Made by a program: the position numbers and the translations under genes. From the NCBI RefSeq assembly GCF_030811835.1, contig NZ_JAUSRO010000016.1, forward strand, positions 62,001 through 126,000: a stretch of DNA of 64,000 nt, given 5' to 3'. Positions within the stretch are counted from its first letter, which is position 1, and every line of letters starts with the position of its first letter. Positions 18,961 through 27,548 of the stretch are shown one piece after another. The DNA is from Variovorax ginsengisoli. Its GTDB lineage: Bacteria; Pseudomonadota; Gammaproteobacteria; Burkholderiales; Burkholderiaceae_C. A model generated the notes under the pieces. It ran no database searches, was not told where the DNA came from, and saw only the letters and a program-made list of their open reading frames with translations.

Positions 18961-19908
18961 TCAGCCGGCCGGGTTCGGGGTCATAACGGCTGTCGCAGCG
19001 CCGGCCTTTTGTCGCTTGAGCTCGTCGAGCGTCTTGCCTTCGGCGTTTCTCCATTCGATCCAGCCGTTCGAGCTCCTGCCGAGCACCACATCCGCGGCAC
19101 CGCTGGGCGAACGGAACAGTACATCGCGTGAGAAGACAAAACTGCCGTCGTCCGGCGTCAAATCACCCGCATCGATCAAGCGTTGCCGGTGTTTGCCAGC
19201 CGACATCGGGATCATGCTCGCCACGGCTTCTCCGCGGGCGCGCGATCCCTTGAGCACCACCATGCCTTCTTCCGTGTACTGGCCGGTGGCATCGCCGCCT
19301 TGAGCACCTGCGCAGCGAAACAACTGAGCGCTGTCCAGCTGCACTTGACTGGTCGGGGCATCGCCGGGGAGTGGCGAGGGCGCGGGGCGCACGGCCAAGG
19401 GCTCGAAGACTTGCTGCCCCAACGTGGACACCAGCGTGCGGATCGTGTCGAAGATCTCCTGGCAATCCGCCTCCAGCCAGGCCGGCGTGTGCGGCCGGGT
19501 TCCGACCGTGCCGTTCTCCACCGTATAGCGCTGCGCCGCATTCGCCTGCTGGATGCTGCGCCATTCCAGGTACATCGCATGCGTCTGCGTGAGGCTGTGC
19601 GTCAGCGAGATCGCCACCAGCGCACGGTTCCAGAACTCGCGCTTGGGGTCGAGGTCGTGCTCGCTCAGCCGCTTGCCAAGCGTCATGGTTTGGCCGACAT
19701 AGACCGCGAATTGGTCCTTCGCCTCATCGTCGCCGATCAGGTAGTACACCCCGAGCTGGCGCGACTCGGGCATCAGCATGAAGTCCGGGAGCAGCGGGCG
19801 GGGTATCTCAATGACCTGGACGATGCTGGTGGTCAGCGCCGCGACCTGGATGCCGCGCGGATCGCCGGTGGGGAGGAAGATCTGGATAGTGCGAGGGCGG
19901 GTGGTCAT
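18961..19908 (-). CDS. GIY-YIG nuclease family protein with DUF4357-like C-terminus
   Basis: The protein has 315 residues from the ATG at 19908; an earlier ATG at 19971 would overlap the end of hsdS. The GIY-YIG core is visible as GVYYLI (53-55), AVYVGQT (70-72), LGKRLSEH (R80) and MYLEWR (E115), so all the usual catalytic positions are filled. The C-terminus matches a DUF4357-like domain (LFRSPSGAADVVLGRSSNGW, then IEWRN). Proteins of this layout are often found in type I restriction operons, but their role is not established. It starts 25 bp after the hsdS stop on the same strand, and a 95-bp gap separates it from fic. Confidence 0.85.
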   Translation of the reverse strand: MTTRPRTIQIFLPTGDPRGIQVAALTTSIVQVIEIPRPLLPDFMLMPESRQLGVYYLIGDDEAKDQFAVYVGQTMTLGKRLSEHDLDPKREFWNRALVAISLTHSLTQTHAMYLEWRSIQQANAAQRYTVENGTVGTRPHTPAWLEADCQEIFDTIRTLVSTLGQQVFEPLAVRPAPSPLPGDAPTSQVQLDSAQLFRCAGAQGGDATGQYTEEGMVVLKGSRARGEAVASMIPMSAGKHRQRLIDAGDLTPDDGSFVFSRDVLFRSPSGAADVVLGRSSNGWIEWRNAEGKTLDELKRQKAGAATAVMTPNPAG

Positions 19909-19933
19909 GGCGTTGTGTGGAATAGGCGCGGAT

Positions 19934-21268
19934 TCAGAAACCGCTTGCGCAGACTTCCGCTGCCAACGCATCCGTGTTCTCAGGCAGACGCAGTTGGCCG
20001 GAGATCAGGCGGGGTAGGAGCGTGTCGCGGAGGGAGACGAGGGTTTGGGCCGCCGCATCGTTTGCAGCGATGCTTCCTTGAATCGGCTCAACAATATCCC
20101 CGAATGCTTGAGCCACATTGCCATCAGACAACACCATTGGGTAGCGCCCCAGAACATCGTTCTGGACGCGCTGACGGCCACTCGTGCCGGACATGCTCTG
20201 AATGGCGTACTCCCGAAACGCAGGGTGTCTGCACAGCAAATAGCCAATGTAATCGGGCAGAGGCGCCTTGGGCCGCAACACGATGAACTCAGTTGAACCC
20301 CACCCTACTTGGCCTTCGTCGAGAAAGTCGACAAATGCAGACTTGCCGTTTTCGAGGCAAGGCGTGATACGGGCCAACAGGGAATCTCCGTTCCGGAACT
20401 TGGCACCTGAGCCCATCGCGCGAGGAATTGGGCGTTCCACGCAATGGCCGCTGGTCGCCAGACTCGCCATGTCTAGATAGGGCGCAATCGTGTTTTTCTT
20501 CAAGGCACGCGTGGGATTGATCTCGAATGCGTCGGTCAGCGTCGCAACCCGCCACCCTGTAGGCACCAGCCCCAACGCCGACTCCTCGAACCCATCCGGA
20601 AACAGCGCCGCCGTGACCTCATCCATGCCTCCGGGGGCACGACCTTCCATCTTGGCGCGCACGGGGTCGAAATCGACGAACCACGATTTGAACAGCGCTT
20701 GGGCGATGGCTTCGAGCGTGGCGTTGGTTTCGCGCAGGAGGGTGATGCGGTCGTTCAGCGCAGCGACCATGCCACCGATACACTCCTGGATGCGCACCTC
20801 AGGGAGTCGAAAAGCGAACTGACCAATCTGCTTTGCGCTGATATGTGGAACAGCAGTTCCGGTAGTGACGTTCTGTATGTAATCTGAAAATTCAGGGCTT
20901 GCTATGACTGCGGCGAGATAGTCGGCGCGCAAACCATCTTTTGGCCGCAAACAAGCGACCCGCTGAACGAGTAGCGATGGCAAGTCGGCATGCTGCACGC
21001 GGGCGAACTTGAGACCCGCCGGAATCCATGGGCGGTCCATTGCGAGAAGAACATCTCCTTCCAACAAGTTGTATACGCTCGCTCCAATGGCCTTCTCCAC
21101 CGGCAACCTCTTCGCGCCATCCCACCGAACAAAGCCTTGCCCTATGTTGTCACCGCGGAGCAGCCGCACACCATCGGGCGCCTCGGTGTAGTCTGCACTC
21201 TTGAATGGAAAGCCCGTCAGTAGCTGAACGTGAGAGCCGAGACTGACCACCGGCCACTCAGAACTCAT
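19934..21268 (-). CDS. hsdS: type I restriction-modification specificity subunit (HsdS)
   Basis: This 444-residue DNA-recognition subunit has two target-recognition domains, at about residues 1-165 and 225-400. They are separated by a conserved helical spacer (LNDRITLLRETNATLEAIAQ, then ALFKSWFVDFDPV). A second spacer lies near the end (LVSLRDTLLPRLISGQLRL). The layout is complete, so the system should recognise a bipartite sequence, though the target cannot be predicted by eye. The gene overlaps hsdM by 11 bp and is followed closely by the GIY-YIG gene, so it is part of one operon. Confidence 0.94.
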   Translation of the reverse strand: MSSEWPVVSLGSHVQLLTGFPFKSADYTEAPDGVRLLRGDNIGQGFVRWDGAKRLPVEKAIGASVYNLLEGDVLLAMDRPWIPAGLKFARVQHADLPSLLVQRVACLRPKDGLRADYLAAVIASPEFSDYIQNVTTGTAVPHISAKQIGQFAFRLPEVRIQECIGGMVAALNDRITLLRETNATLEAIAQALFKSWFVDFDPVRAKMEGRAPGGMDEVTAALFPDGFEESALGLVPTGWRVATLTDAFEINPTRALKKNTIAPYLDMASLATSGHCVERPIPRAMGSGAKFRNGDSLLARITPCLENGKSAFVDFLDEGQVGWGSTEFIVLRPKAPLPDYIGYLLCRHPAFREYAIQSMSGTSGRQRVQNDVLGRYPMVLSDGNVAQAFGDIVEPIQGSIAANDAAAQTLVSLRDTLLPRLISGQLRLPENTDALAAEVCASGF

Positions 21269-22817
21269 ACCCCAGCCCCCCCAGCTTCTTCCGGATCAGC
21301 GCGTCCAGCTCCGCCCCCTTCGCCATCTGCTCACCCAGCGTCTCCGTGAGCTTTTGCATCTTCTCGGCAAAGGCTTCGTCATCGTCCTCGACCGCTTCGG
21401 CGCCGACGTAACGGCCAGGGGTGAGCACATGGCCGTGCTGCGCAATCTCTTCGAGCTTCACGCTGCGGCAGAAGCCCGCGATGTCTTCATAGGCAGGCAG
21501 TGACGCATCCCCGCGCCACGCAGCCACCGTGTTGGCAATGCGATCGATCACCGCATCGGTGAACTCGCACTGCACGCGGCTGATCATGGTGGCGAGCTTG
21601 CGGGCGTCGATGAACAGCACCTCGCCCTTGCGTGCCAGCGCCTTCTTCTTCGCTAGGAACCACAGGCACGCGGGGATCTGCGTGTTGAAGAACAGCTGGC
21701 CGGGCAACGCGACCATGACCTCGACCACGTCGTCCTCGACCATGGCGGCGCGGATCTGCGCCTCGCCGTTCTGGCTGCTGCTCATGCTGCCGTTGGCCAG
21801 CACGATGCCGGCGCGGCCGGTGTCGGGCTTGAGGTGGTGCAGCATGTGCTGTAGCCAGGCGTAGTTGGCGTTGCCTTGGGGCGGGTCGCCATACACCCAG
21901 CGCGCGTCGCCCTCCAAGCTGCCGTGCCACCAGTCGCTGATGTTGAAGGGCGGGTTGGCCAGCACGAAGTCGGCACGGAGGTCCTTGTGCTGATCGTGCA
22001 CAAAGCTGTCGGCGGGCTCTCTGCCCAGGTCGAAGTCGAGGCCGCGAATCGCCAGGTTCATCGCCGCCAGGCGCCAGGTAGTGGGATTCGCCTCCTGGCC
22101 GTAGATGGAGACGTTCCCTGGTTTGCCGCCGTGCGATTCGATGAATTCCTCGCTCTGCACGAACATGCCGCCCGACCCGCAGCAAGGGTCGTACACCTTG
22201 CCGTGGTGTGGCGCGAGCACAGAGACGAGCGTCTTGACGATGCTGCGAGGCGTGTAGAACTGGCCGCCACGCTTGCCCTCGGCGTTTGCGAACATGCCGA
22301 GGAAGTACTCGTAGACCTGTCCGAGCACGTCGCGGGCGACGGCCGCATCCTGGCCGAAACCGATGGTCGACACCAGATCGATGAGTTCGCCCAGCTTGCC
22401 GTCAGGCAACTGGGCACGGGCGTAGCGTTTGTCGAGGATGTTCTTGAGGCTGGCGTTCTCGGTCTCTATGAGCGTGAGCGCGTCGTCGATGCGCTTGCCG
22501 ATGTCGGTCTGTTTGGCGGCAGCGCGAATGCTCTCCCAACGTGCATCTTCGGATACCCAGAAAACGTTGGCGGCCTTGTAGTAGTCACGATCTTCCAGCT
22601 CGGCAGCCAGGTCGTCCGGTGAGGCGTCCGCGAAGTAGTACTCGTCTGCCGGGTCAGCGAAGCGTGTCACCAGTTCGGCGCGACGAGCGGCGAAGGTATC
22701 GGAGATGTATTTGACGAAGATGAGGCCGAGGACGAGGTGCTTGTATTCGGCCGCATCCATGTTGGCGCGCAGCTTGTCTGCGGTCGCCCAAAGGGTTTTT
22801 TTTATGTCTGCGAGCAT
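21258..22817 (-). CDS. hsdM: type I restriction-modification DNA methyltransferase (HsdM)
   Basis: The protein has 519 residues from the ATG at 22817 (MLADIKKTLWATADKLR), a typical HsdM opening and length. The frame extends 45 codons upstream, but that part is not family-like. The SAM-binding motif YDPCCGSGGMF and the N6-adenine catalytic motif LANPPFN are both present. It would methylate adenine in both halves of the target set by HsdS. It is the first gene of the operon hsdM-hsdS-GIY-YIG-fic-hsdR. The C-terminal end overlaps hsdS. Confidence 0.95.
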   Translation of the reverse strand: MLADIKKTLWATADKLRANMDAAEYKHLVLGLIFVKYISDTFAARRAELVTRFADPADEYYFADASPDDLAAELEDRDYYKAANVFWVSEDARWESIRAAAKQTDIGKRIDDALTLIETENASLKNILDKRYARAQLPDGKLGELIDLVSTIGFGQDAAVARDVLGQVYEYFLGMFANAEGKRGGQFYTPRSIVKTLVSVLAPHHGKVYDPCCGSGGMFVQSEEFIESHGGKPGNVSIYGQEANPTTWRLAAMNLAIRGLDFDLGREPADSFVHDQHKDLRADFVLANPPFNISDWWHGSLEGDARWVYGDPPQGNANYAWLQHMLHHLKPDTGRAGIVLANGSMSSSQNGEAQIRAAMVEDDVVEVMVALPGQLFFNTQIPACLWFLAKKKALARKGEVLFIDARKLATMISRVQCEFTDAVIDRIANTVAAWRGDASLPAYEDIAGFCRSVKLEEIAQHGHVLTPGRYVGAEAVEDDDEAFAEKMQKLTETLGEQMAKGAELDALIRKKLGGLGYEF

Positions 22818-23229
22818 GTGTGTGTGAGGTCGATCTGCGGGCGATCTTAGCTGCGTGGCCAGCGGAGACTGCGGCCGGTGTAAGGATGACAGTCGATCTC
22901 CCAGAGGGTGGACGACAGCTGATCGAGCGCAGATAATCATGTTGCGAGCCACCGGGATTCGCGGGCGTGAGCCTCCACCCGGGGACGTTTGATCGTAAGT
23001 TCATAAGGCCCGCACGAGCGGGCCTTATCCATTCATGCTTCGAGTCCGCGAAAACGCAAACGGCTTCGTATAAGGACATTCGGCCCGGCACGAGGAAAAA
23101 CGGCGTGAAGGGCCATATGGCTGTCCCTGACGCCAGAGGGGTGTCAAGGTCCACCAAAGCAGACGGTGGATGGTTGCGCTGCCGTATGTACATCGTCGCA
23201 ACCTCCAACGGCCAAGACCGCTGAACCTG
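22818..23229. other. upstream region of hsdM, with a perfect hairpin
   Basis: About 410 bp lie between hsdM and the HTH gene, both on the minus strand. Short frames exist on both strands but none looks like a protein. The region should hold the hsdM promoter. The main visible structure is the inverted repeat at 23003-23028, listed separately. Confidence 0.5.
23003..23028. terminator. perfect inverted repeat, likely terminator of the HTH gene
   Basis: ATAAGGCCCGC and GCGGGCCTTAT form an 11-bp perfect stem with a 4-nt loop (ACGA). It is GC-rich in the middle, like an intrinsic terminator, but no strong T-tract follows on either strand. It lies about 200 bp downstream of the HTH gene and 190 bp before hsdM. 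A termination or processing role is inferred from shape only. Confidence 0.45.
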
Positions 23230-23661
23230 TCAGACGGTGATCAAGGCGATCACCTCGCGACCGTCGATCACAAGCGGTGTGGTCTTCTTCTTGCCGGCGA
23301 GTCGTCGGCAGTGACGAACCAGATTCACCTCCGCAGCGCTGAGGTTCAACGGGTTGAGGATCTCATCGATGATCTCCAGCAGCCCCGGCACGGATTCACT
23401 GATCGCCAGTCGGAGCACCATCACCGGATCTGCCTCGAGTGCTTTGGCAAGTGCTTTGACGCGGTTGAGTGGCAACCTCATGCTGCCGCGCTTCAAGAGG
23501 GGAATGACGTTCGTCGAAGGGAAGCCGATCGCCGCGCTGAGGGTGTCGTCATCCATACCGAGCAGAAGCTGGCGGTGGATGATCAGAAAGGAGATGGTGG
23601 TGGGGTTCTTGCTCACGTGGTTGCTTTCTGAGTACTGCAAAAGTGCAGACCTCATATTCAT
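23230..23661 (-). CDS. small helix-turn-helix (XRE-like) protein
   Basis: Up to 143 residues are coded from the ATG at 23661; a later GTG (SKNPTTISF...) is an alternative start. The centre resembles an XRE-type HTH: LLLGMDDDTLSAAIGFPSTN, then VIPLLKRGSMRLPLNRVKAL. After it comes a segment typical of regulators that count residues of a neighbour (LAKALEADPVMVLRLAI). The basic C-terminus (RHCRRLAGKKK) may also touch DNA. It sits upstream of the hsd operon on the same strand, so it could be a controller of the island's genes, but no target site was identified. Confidence in the HTH is moderate. Confidence 0.65.
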   Translation of the reverse strand: MNMRSALLQYSESNHVSKNPTTISFLIIHRQLLLGMDDDTLSAAIGFPSTNVIPLLKRGSMRLPLNRVKALAKALEADPVMVLRLAISESVPGLLEIIDEILNPLNLSAAEVNLVRHCRRLAGKKKTTPLVIDGREVIALITV

Positions 23662-23842
23662 TCGAGCAACTTGGATGCATCGATGGCAACCGTCGGGGAG
23701 GTGAGGGGTAAAAGTGGCCGGGCAGTAATATAGACACGGCTTGAGCAGGGAGGGGAAAAATAGTGAGTAATCAATGACTTACTGTCCGTCTGCGTGCCGT
23801 GTGCTGCCCCTTTTCGCCATCTGCACCCGTCATCGTCGAGCG

Positions 23843-24775
23843 CTAAGCCATCCGCCTTTCAAGCGTACGCAGGGCTGACGCCACCTTGCGGTTGGCGAGC
23901 GCGTCGCGCTTGAGAACAAAAGACTCCTTGGGCAGCTGTTCACTGGCGCGGGCGAGCGCTTGTCTTGCGGCGCGTCGGCTTGTGTCAGGCGGAAGATTTT
24001 CGACATCGGGGGCAAATTTCCCGACCCCAGCGGTTTTCCAAGCACGAACCATCTGCCGCTCCAACTTCTGGGTCTGTGCAGCATCACGGCCTTTCTGGGC
24101 CCGGAGCGCCGGTTCTCCGATGAGGCGGAAGTGCTTCGCGAACGCTTTTCTGTACGGGAACGCCTGAAGATCGGTGAGAGTTCGTAGCGCTGGTGCGGTG
24201 CTCATCAGGGCAAGGCGACGGAGGGATAGCTCCATCCTGACGCGGTGCTGCTCGAGAGGCAGCGCCTTTCCCTGATCCGCTCGTTTCAGATACGCTTTGG
24301 ATTGAACGAAGTCGCCTCGGTGGCCGTAGATCAGCTCCTCGTCCGGGCCGGGGAATCGCCTATGGAAGGGCGCTGGAATCTGGCCCGCCGCAGTGAGCGC
24401 ACCCCGCATGCCATAGCCCCAGTCGGGGGCATCCTCGGGTCTGAAGCGCCCGGCGACTGCCTTGAAGGTCGATTGGAGCAGTGCTTCCCGCGCCGCAAAG
24501 GATTTTGCCGCCTTGGGAATCAGGTCGATCGAGATTTCCAAGGCCATGATTTCCAGGTCGGCCAGATCCCGCACAACCCCGCTCACGTCGGCGTGGCTGG
24601 GATCGTGAATCGTCAGAAGAAAAGATGTTTTGTCCGCGGGATCTTTCACCCACCTCGCGACCCCGTGGAGCGGCGGAAGCGGAACCTTGACGGGGCAAGA
24701 GGCAGTGACGTAGTCAATGCTTGCCCTGCATGTGAGCTGGTCCCAGTCGAATGGGGGCGGCCCTTCGAGGGGCAT
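23843..24775 (-). CDS. unassigned 310-residue protein, possibly replication-initiator-like
   Basis: I do not recognise this gene firmly. The protein starts MPLEGPPPFDWDQLTCRASI and contains LLTIHDPSHADVSGVV, LEIMALEISIDLIPK, EELIYGHRGDFVQSKAYLKR and RVRMELSLRRLAL. The order of a short beta-rich core, a His-containing strand and a K/R-rich YLK segment resembles rolling-circle or plasmid-type Rep-like proteins found on integrated elements. That resemblance is weak. The C-terminus is basic and helical (RRAARQALARASEQL). It lies between the HTH gene and the transposase remnant on the same strand. No origin-like repeats were found near it. Confidence 0.4.
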   Translation of the reverse strand: MPLEGPPPFDWDQLTCRASIDYVTASCPVKVPLPPLHGVARWVKDPADKTSFLLTIHDPSHADVSGVVRDLADLEIMALEISIDLIPKAAKSFAAREALLQSTFKAVAGRFRPEDAPDWGYGMRGALTAAGQIPAPFHRRFPGPDEELIYGHRGDFVQSKAYLKRADQGKALPLEQHRVRMELSLRRLALMSTAPALRTLTDLQAFPYRKAFAKHFRLIGEPALRAQKGRDAAQTQKLERQMVRAWKTAGVGKFAPDVENLPPDTSRRAARQALARASEQLPKESFVLKRDALANRKVASALRTLERRMA

Positions 24776-25063
24776 ATTTTAATCTCCGTTTTGATGGACA
24801 AGACGCACACGGCGCGTCTTCGGTCGAGTGCCCAGAGCGTATCTGACGTTTGCGGTGCCCCGGGCTCCAAGGCGCCAGGACGTATTGATCCCTTCCCACG
24901 GATCTAGGCGGCCGTCGGACTTGAGCCTTTCAGCAAGACGATCCAACCGAGTTCGCGGCCTTTTTCTGACGACACCAAGGCGATCTCGCGTCGAGGACGA
25001 TCCAGGGCGCCTACGCGGCACATAGGCGCCCCTGACAGCCTGGTGGGCGCACCTGGGGCCCCT
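24776..25063. other. gap between the Rep-like gene and a transposase remnant
   Basis: About 290 bp contain only short frames on either strand, none with recognisable motifs. It presumably holds the promoter of the Rep-like gene. Confidence 0.4.
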
Positions 25064-25243
25064 TCAAACGGTGCGCAGCACCTGCATCCGCCTGGTGTTC
25101 CAGGCCATGGCCACGAGGCTCCACTCGCCTTAAGCCTTGCGCAGCCCGCGCATGCTCATCTGGCGCCAGCCCATCATCCTGTACCGGTTTTTGCCGGCTT
25201 GCGTGGACAGCCGGTGCAGCATGGTGGCGACCAGCTCCGTCAT
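25064..25243 (-). pseudogene. decayed transposase C-terminus (IS1182/IS4-like)
   Basis: Translated on the minus strand, this stretch reads MTELVATMLHRLSTQAGKNR, then YRMMGWRQMSMRGLRKA, a stop, and GEWSLVAMAWNTRRMQVLR. The 'GWRQM.MRGL.KA.GEW.LV.MAWN..RM' pattern is typical of the C-terminus of DDE transposases. An in-frame TAA interrupts it. The usual VEPVFG segment between the first two blocks seems deleted. No intact partner is present and no inverted repeats were found, so this is a dead fragment. Confidence 0.55.
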
Positions 25244-25379
25244 GTACGACGTGCTTCACAGCAGCAGAACGCCTAGTTTCCGGAGGCGCTGGGTTACATT
25301 GGAGCCTCGGCCAGTCGCCCCCTCAGCCGGATTGAGCTCCGTGCGGCGGGCGGCCGACGGGTCAGCGCCGCGCAGGACA

Positions 25380-26816
25380 TCACCACTTTTCGTCGTTCTT
25401 CGACGGCGCGGCCGGCGTCGCGACAGGTGCCGCTGTCCGACGCGTCTGTCCAGGCATTGGTGTCGTCGATGCGAGCGTGGCCGTGCCGCCGGCAGCCGGC
25501 ATATCCGTCGCAGCAGACACCTTGGTAACCGCCACACCCTTGAGCGCGTCACGCAATTGCAGGGCCCCGGCAGGCAACTGGTCGAGGTTCGCGCGCACGT
25601 TTTCGAGTCGACCATACGAAAGATTCGGCGTCACGCGTTCGATCACCAGTTCGCAGCAAGGCGACTCGACGCGACCGAGGCTCTGGCCCGTCTGCGGATC
25701 CTTCATCTCGGCCCCCATCGTGACCATCGCGTAGCGCGCGCCCTCCTTGAGTGCCTGCCCGCCTTGGCTGAGCACCACGTTGGCCCCGTCCCGCGAGACG
25801 ACCGTCACCGGGAAGGTCCGCCGCAGCACCGAAGTCACCACTTGGTTGACCAGGTCGGTGCTCATGTCCTCCAGCACCTTGCCGCCGTCCACGCCGCGCC
25901 CGAGCGTGGTGGCTTCGGTCGACGGTACCGTGCCGCGCAGGGCGTCCGATGCCATCACCTGTCGTGTCGCCACGTTCACCAGCTTCTCGGTCAGCGCCCA
26001 CCCGCCCGAATAGCTCACCAGCTCGCGCTCGCTCGTCTTGAGCTGGCGTGCATGCCGGTTGTAGGCCAGGTTGCTCACCCGGCCGCTCCAGACGAGGTCC
26101 GCGCTCGCGGCCTGCGACAGCTTGGCGAGTTCGGCGCTGGGCGCCTGGCCCGACGAGATCATGTCGAGTTCACCCTGGATGTCGGGGCTGAATTCCCGGT
26201 CGAGCACTGCAAAGCGCCCGGTCTGCACAAGCGCGTCGCTGATGCGCTGGCGCAGGGTCGCTGCGACTTCCGCCGAGGACACCGAGCGGTCGCCCATTGG
26301 AACGCTGGCACTGTCGAACCGTATCTGGCCGATTACCAGCTTGACCTTCTGCATTTCTGCGGAGGGCTGGAACTTCGCGATCTGGGCCTCGATGGTCGCC
26401 TTGTACTGCTGGCCGCCGAGCACGCCAGGTTCCTTCATCTCGACCAGCTTGAAGTTCTGGATGACGCCGCCGGAGCGCTGCGTCACGGCGTCGGCGAACG
26501 CGCTGCCGCGCAGCGAGGCAGCGTCCTGGCCGAGGCTGACGTCAAGGCCGAACTTGACGCTGACGCTGGCGGATTGCACCGCGGCGCCATTCACCTGAAG
26601 AATGGCCAGCTTCATCGCTTCCGCCACCGCCTCGCCCGGCGATGCGCCGTAGCCTTGCGCAGTGGTCTGCACGTTCGAGAGTTTGCCGACATCGGGCGCC
26701 GGCGCCGCGACGCTCATCGGGGTGGGCGCAGGAGCCGCTTTTTCAGGCTCGGCCTTGTTGCAGCCAGCCAGCAGCGCCGCCGCAGCGACGGCGGTCATAC
26801 AGAAGAGTTGACGCAT
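25380..26816 (-). CDS. CsgG/FlgT-like outer-membrane lipoprotein
   Basis: The protein has 478 residues from the ATG at 26816. A lipoprotein signal is clear: MRQLFCMTAVAAAALLAGCN with lipobox LAGC. Residues of about 45-140 (GYGASPGEAVAEAMKLAILQ, VNGAAV) resemble the FlgT N-terminal fold. About 145-310 (ISDALVQTGRFAVLDREF, ADLVWSGRVSN) resembles the CsgG/LpoB middle fold. The part near 380-430 (MKDPQTGQSLGRVESPCCEL) resembles a FlgT C-terminal domain. The end is low-complexity Pro/Ala/Thr. Such proteins act at the outer membrane in export or envelope assembly. This is the last gene of a four-gene operon of exported proteins. Domain calls are by eye and the function is inference. Confidence 0.65.
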   Translation of the reverse strand: MRQLFCMTAVAAAALLAGCNKAEPEKAAPAPTPMSVAAPAPDVGKLSNVQTTAQGYGASPGEAVAEAMKLAILQVNGAAVQSASVSVKFGLDVSLGQDAASLRGSAFADAVTQRSGGVIQNFKLVEMKEPGVLGGQQYKATIEAQIAKFQPSAEMQKVKLVIGQIRFDSASVPMGDRSVSSAEVAATLRQRISDALVQTGRFAVLDREFSPDIQGELDMISSGQAPSAELAKLSQAASADLVWSGRVSNLAYNRHARQLKTSERELVSYSGGWALTEKLVNVATRQVMASDALRGTVPSTEATTLGRGVDGGKVLEDMSTDLVNQVVTSVLRRTFPVTVVSRDGANVVLSQGGQALKEGARYAMVTMGAEMKDPQTGQSLGRVESPCCELVIERVTPNLSYGRLENVRANLDQLPAGALQLRDALKGVAVTKVSAATDMPAAGGTATLASTTPMPGQTRRTAAPVATPAAPSKNDEKW

Positions 26817-26833
26817 GGGTTGTGAGCCGACGT

Positions 26834-27490
26834 TCAAAGGGCCTTGAGCGCGTCGTTGGCGTCGGTCGGCACCGGGATGTCCTGGCTTTGCGCGAACGCG
26901 ATCGCGTTTTGCAGCGCGCCGCCGACGTTGGACATCGAACCGGGGAAGTTGGAGACGATGTAGACCGCCGACTGCAGCTTAGGCAGTTGCATCGGCGAGG
27001 CGCTCTTCAGGCTCGAGCCCATGGTCGACACGTTCTTGCCCACGGCCACCAGTTTGGTGGTGCCGGTGCCCAGGAGCACGAGGCCCTTCGAATACAACGC
27101 CTTCGAATTGGCGTCCAGCACCGGCTTCTTCGCCATTTCGGCGGCCACGGCGCTGGTCGACGCGGCGACCGCCTTGTTCGACTCTTCCAGCGAATCCTTG
27201 GTGGCGCCTTCGGTCAGCGATGCCGAGGTCGCGGCGGAGGTGGCGGCCGCCGTCTTGAGGCCCAGTGCCTCTGCCATCAGGCTGTTGGCATTCAGCACGT
27301 CCTTGTTCGCCGCCACGTAGCCGCGCACCAGCGAATCCTGCTGACCTGTGAGGTCACCGGCCGACGCGCCGCCGCCGCCGACCAGACCCTTCATGCCAGA
27401 AACGGACGGCATGGAGAACTGTGCCTGCGCTGCGGTGCCGGCACCGAGAGCGAGGACGGCGGAAGCGATGGTGATCTGGAACTTGTTCAT
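26834..27490 (-). CDS. exported protein of unknown function (218 aa)
   Basis: A Sec signal peptide (MNKFQITIASAVLALGAGTA, cleavage near AQAQ) precedes a mature protein rich in Ala, Ser and Gly. It begins with a Gly-rich stretch (GLVGGGGASAGDL). Long helical segments follow, such as ANSLMAEALGLKTAAATSA and LEESNKAVAASTSAVAAEM. No enzyme motif is visible and I do not recognise the family. It ends 18 bp before the lipoprotein start, so it is probably co-translated with it. A periplasmic partner of the CsgG/FlgT-like lipoprotein is the simplest guess. Confidence 0.7.
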   Translation of the reverse strand: MNKFQITIASAVLALGAGTAAQAQFSMPSVSGMKGLVGGGGASAGDLTGQQDSLVRGYVAANKDVLNANSLMAEALGLKTAAATSAATSASLTEGATKDSLEESNKAVAASTSAVAAEMAKKPVLDANSKALYSKGLVLLGTGTTKLVAVGKNVSTMGSSLKSASPMQLPKLQSAVYIVSNFPGSMSNVGGALQNAIAFAQSQDIPVPTDANDALKAL

Positions 27491-27548
27491 TGTTTTGTCT
27501 TTCGAGAGTTATGCGAATGGTTTTGGAAGATGGGAGGGCGCGCTCGGC

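Noticed and set aside
22967..23224. Plus-strand small protein before the HTH gene
   Set aside because: It runs through the hairpin and has no recognisable features or ribosome-binding site.
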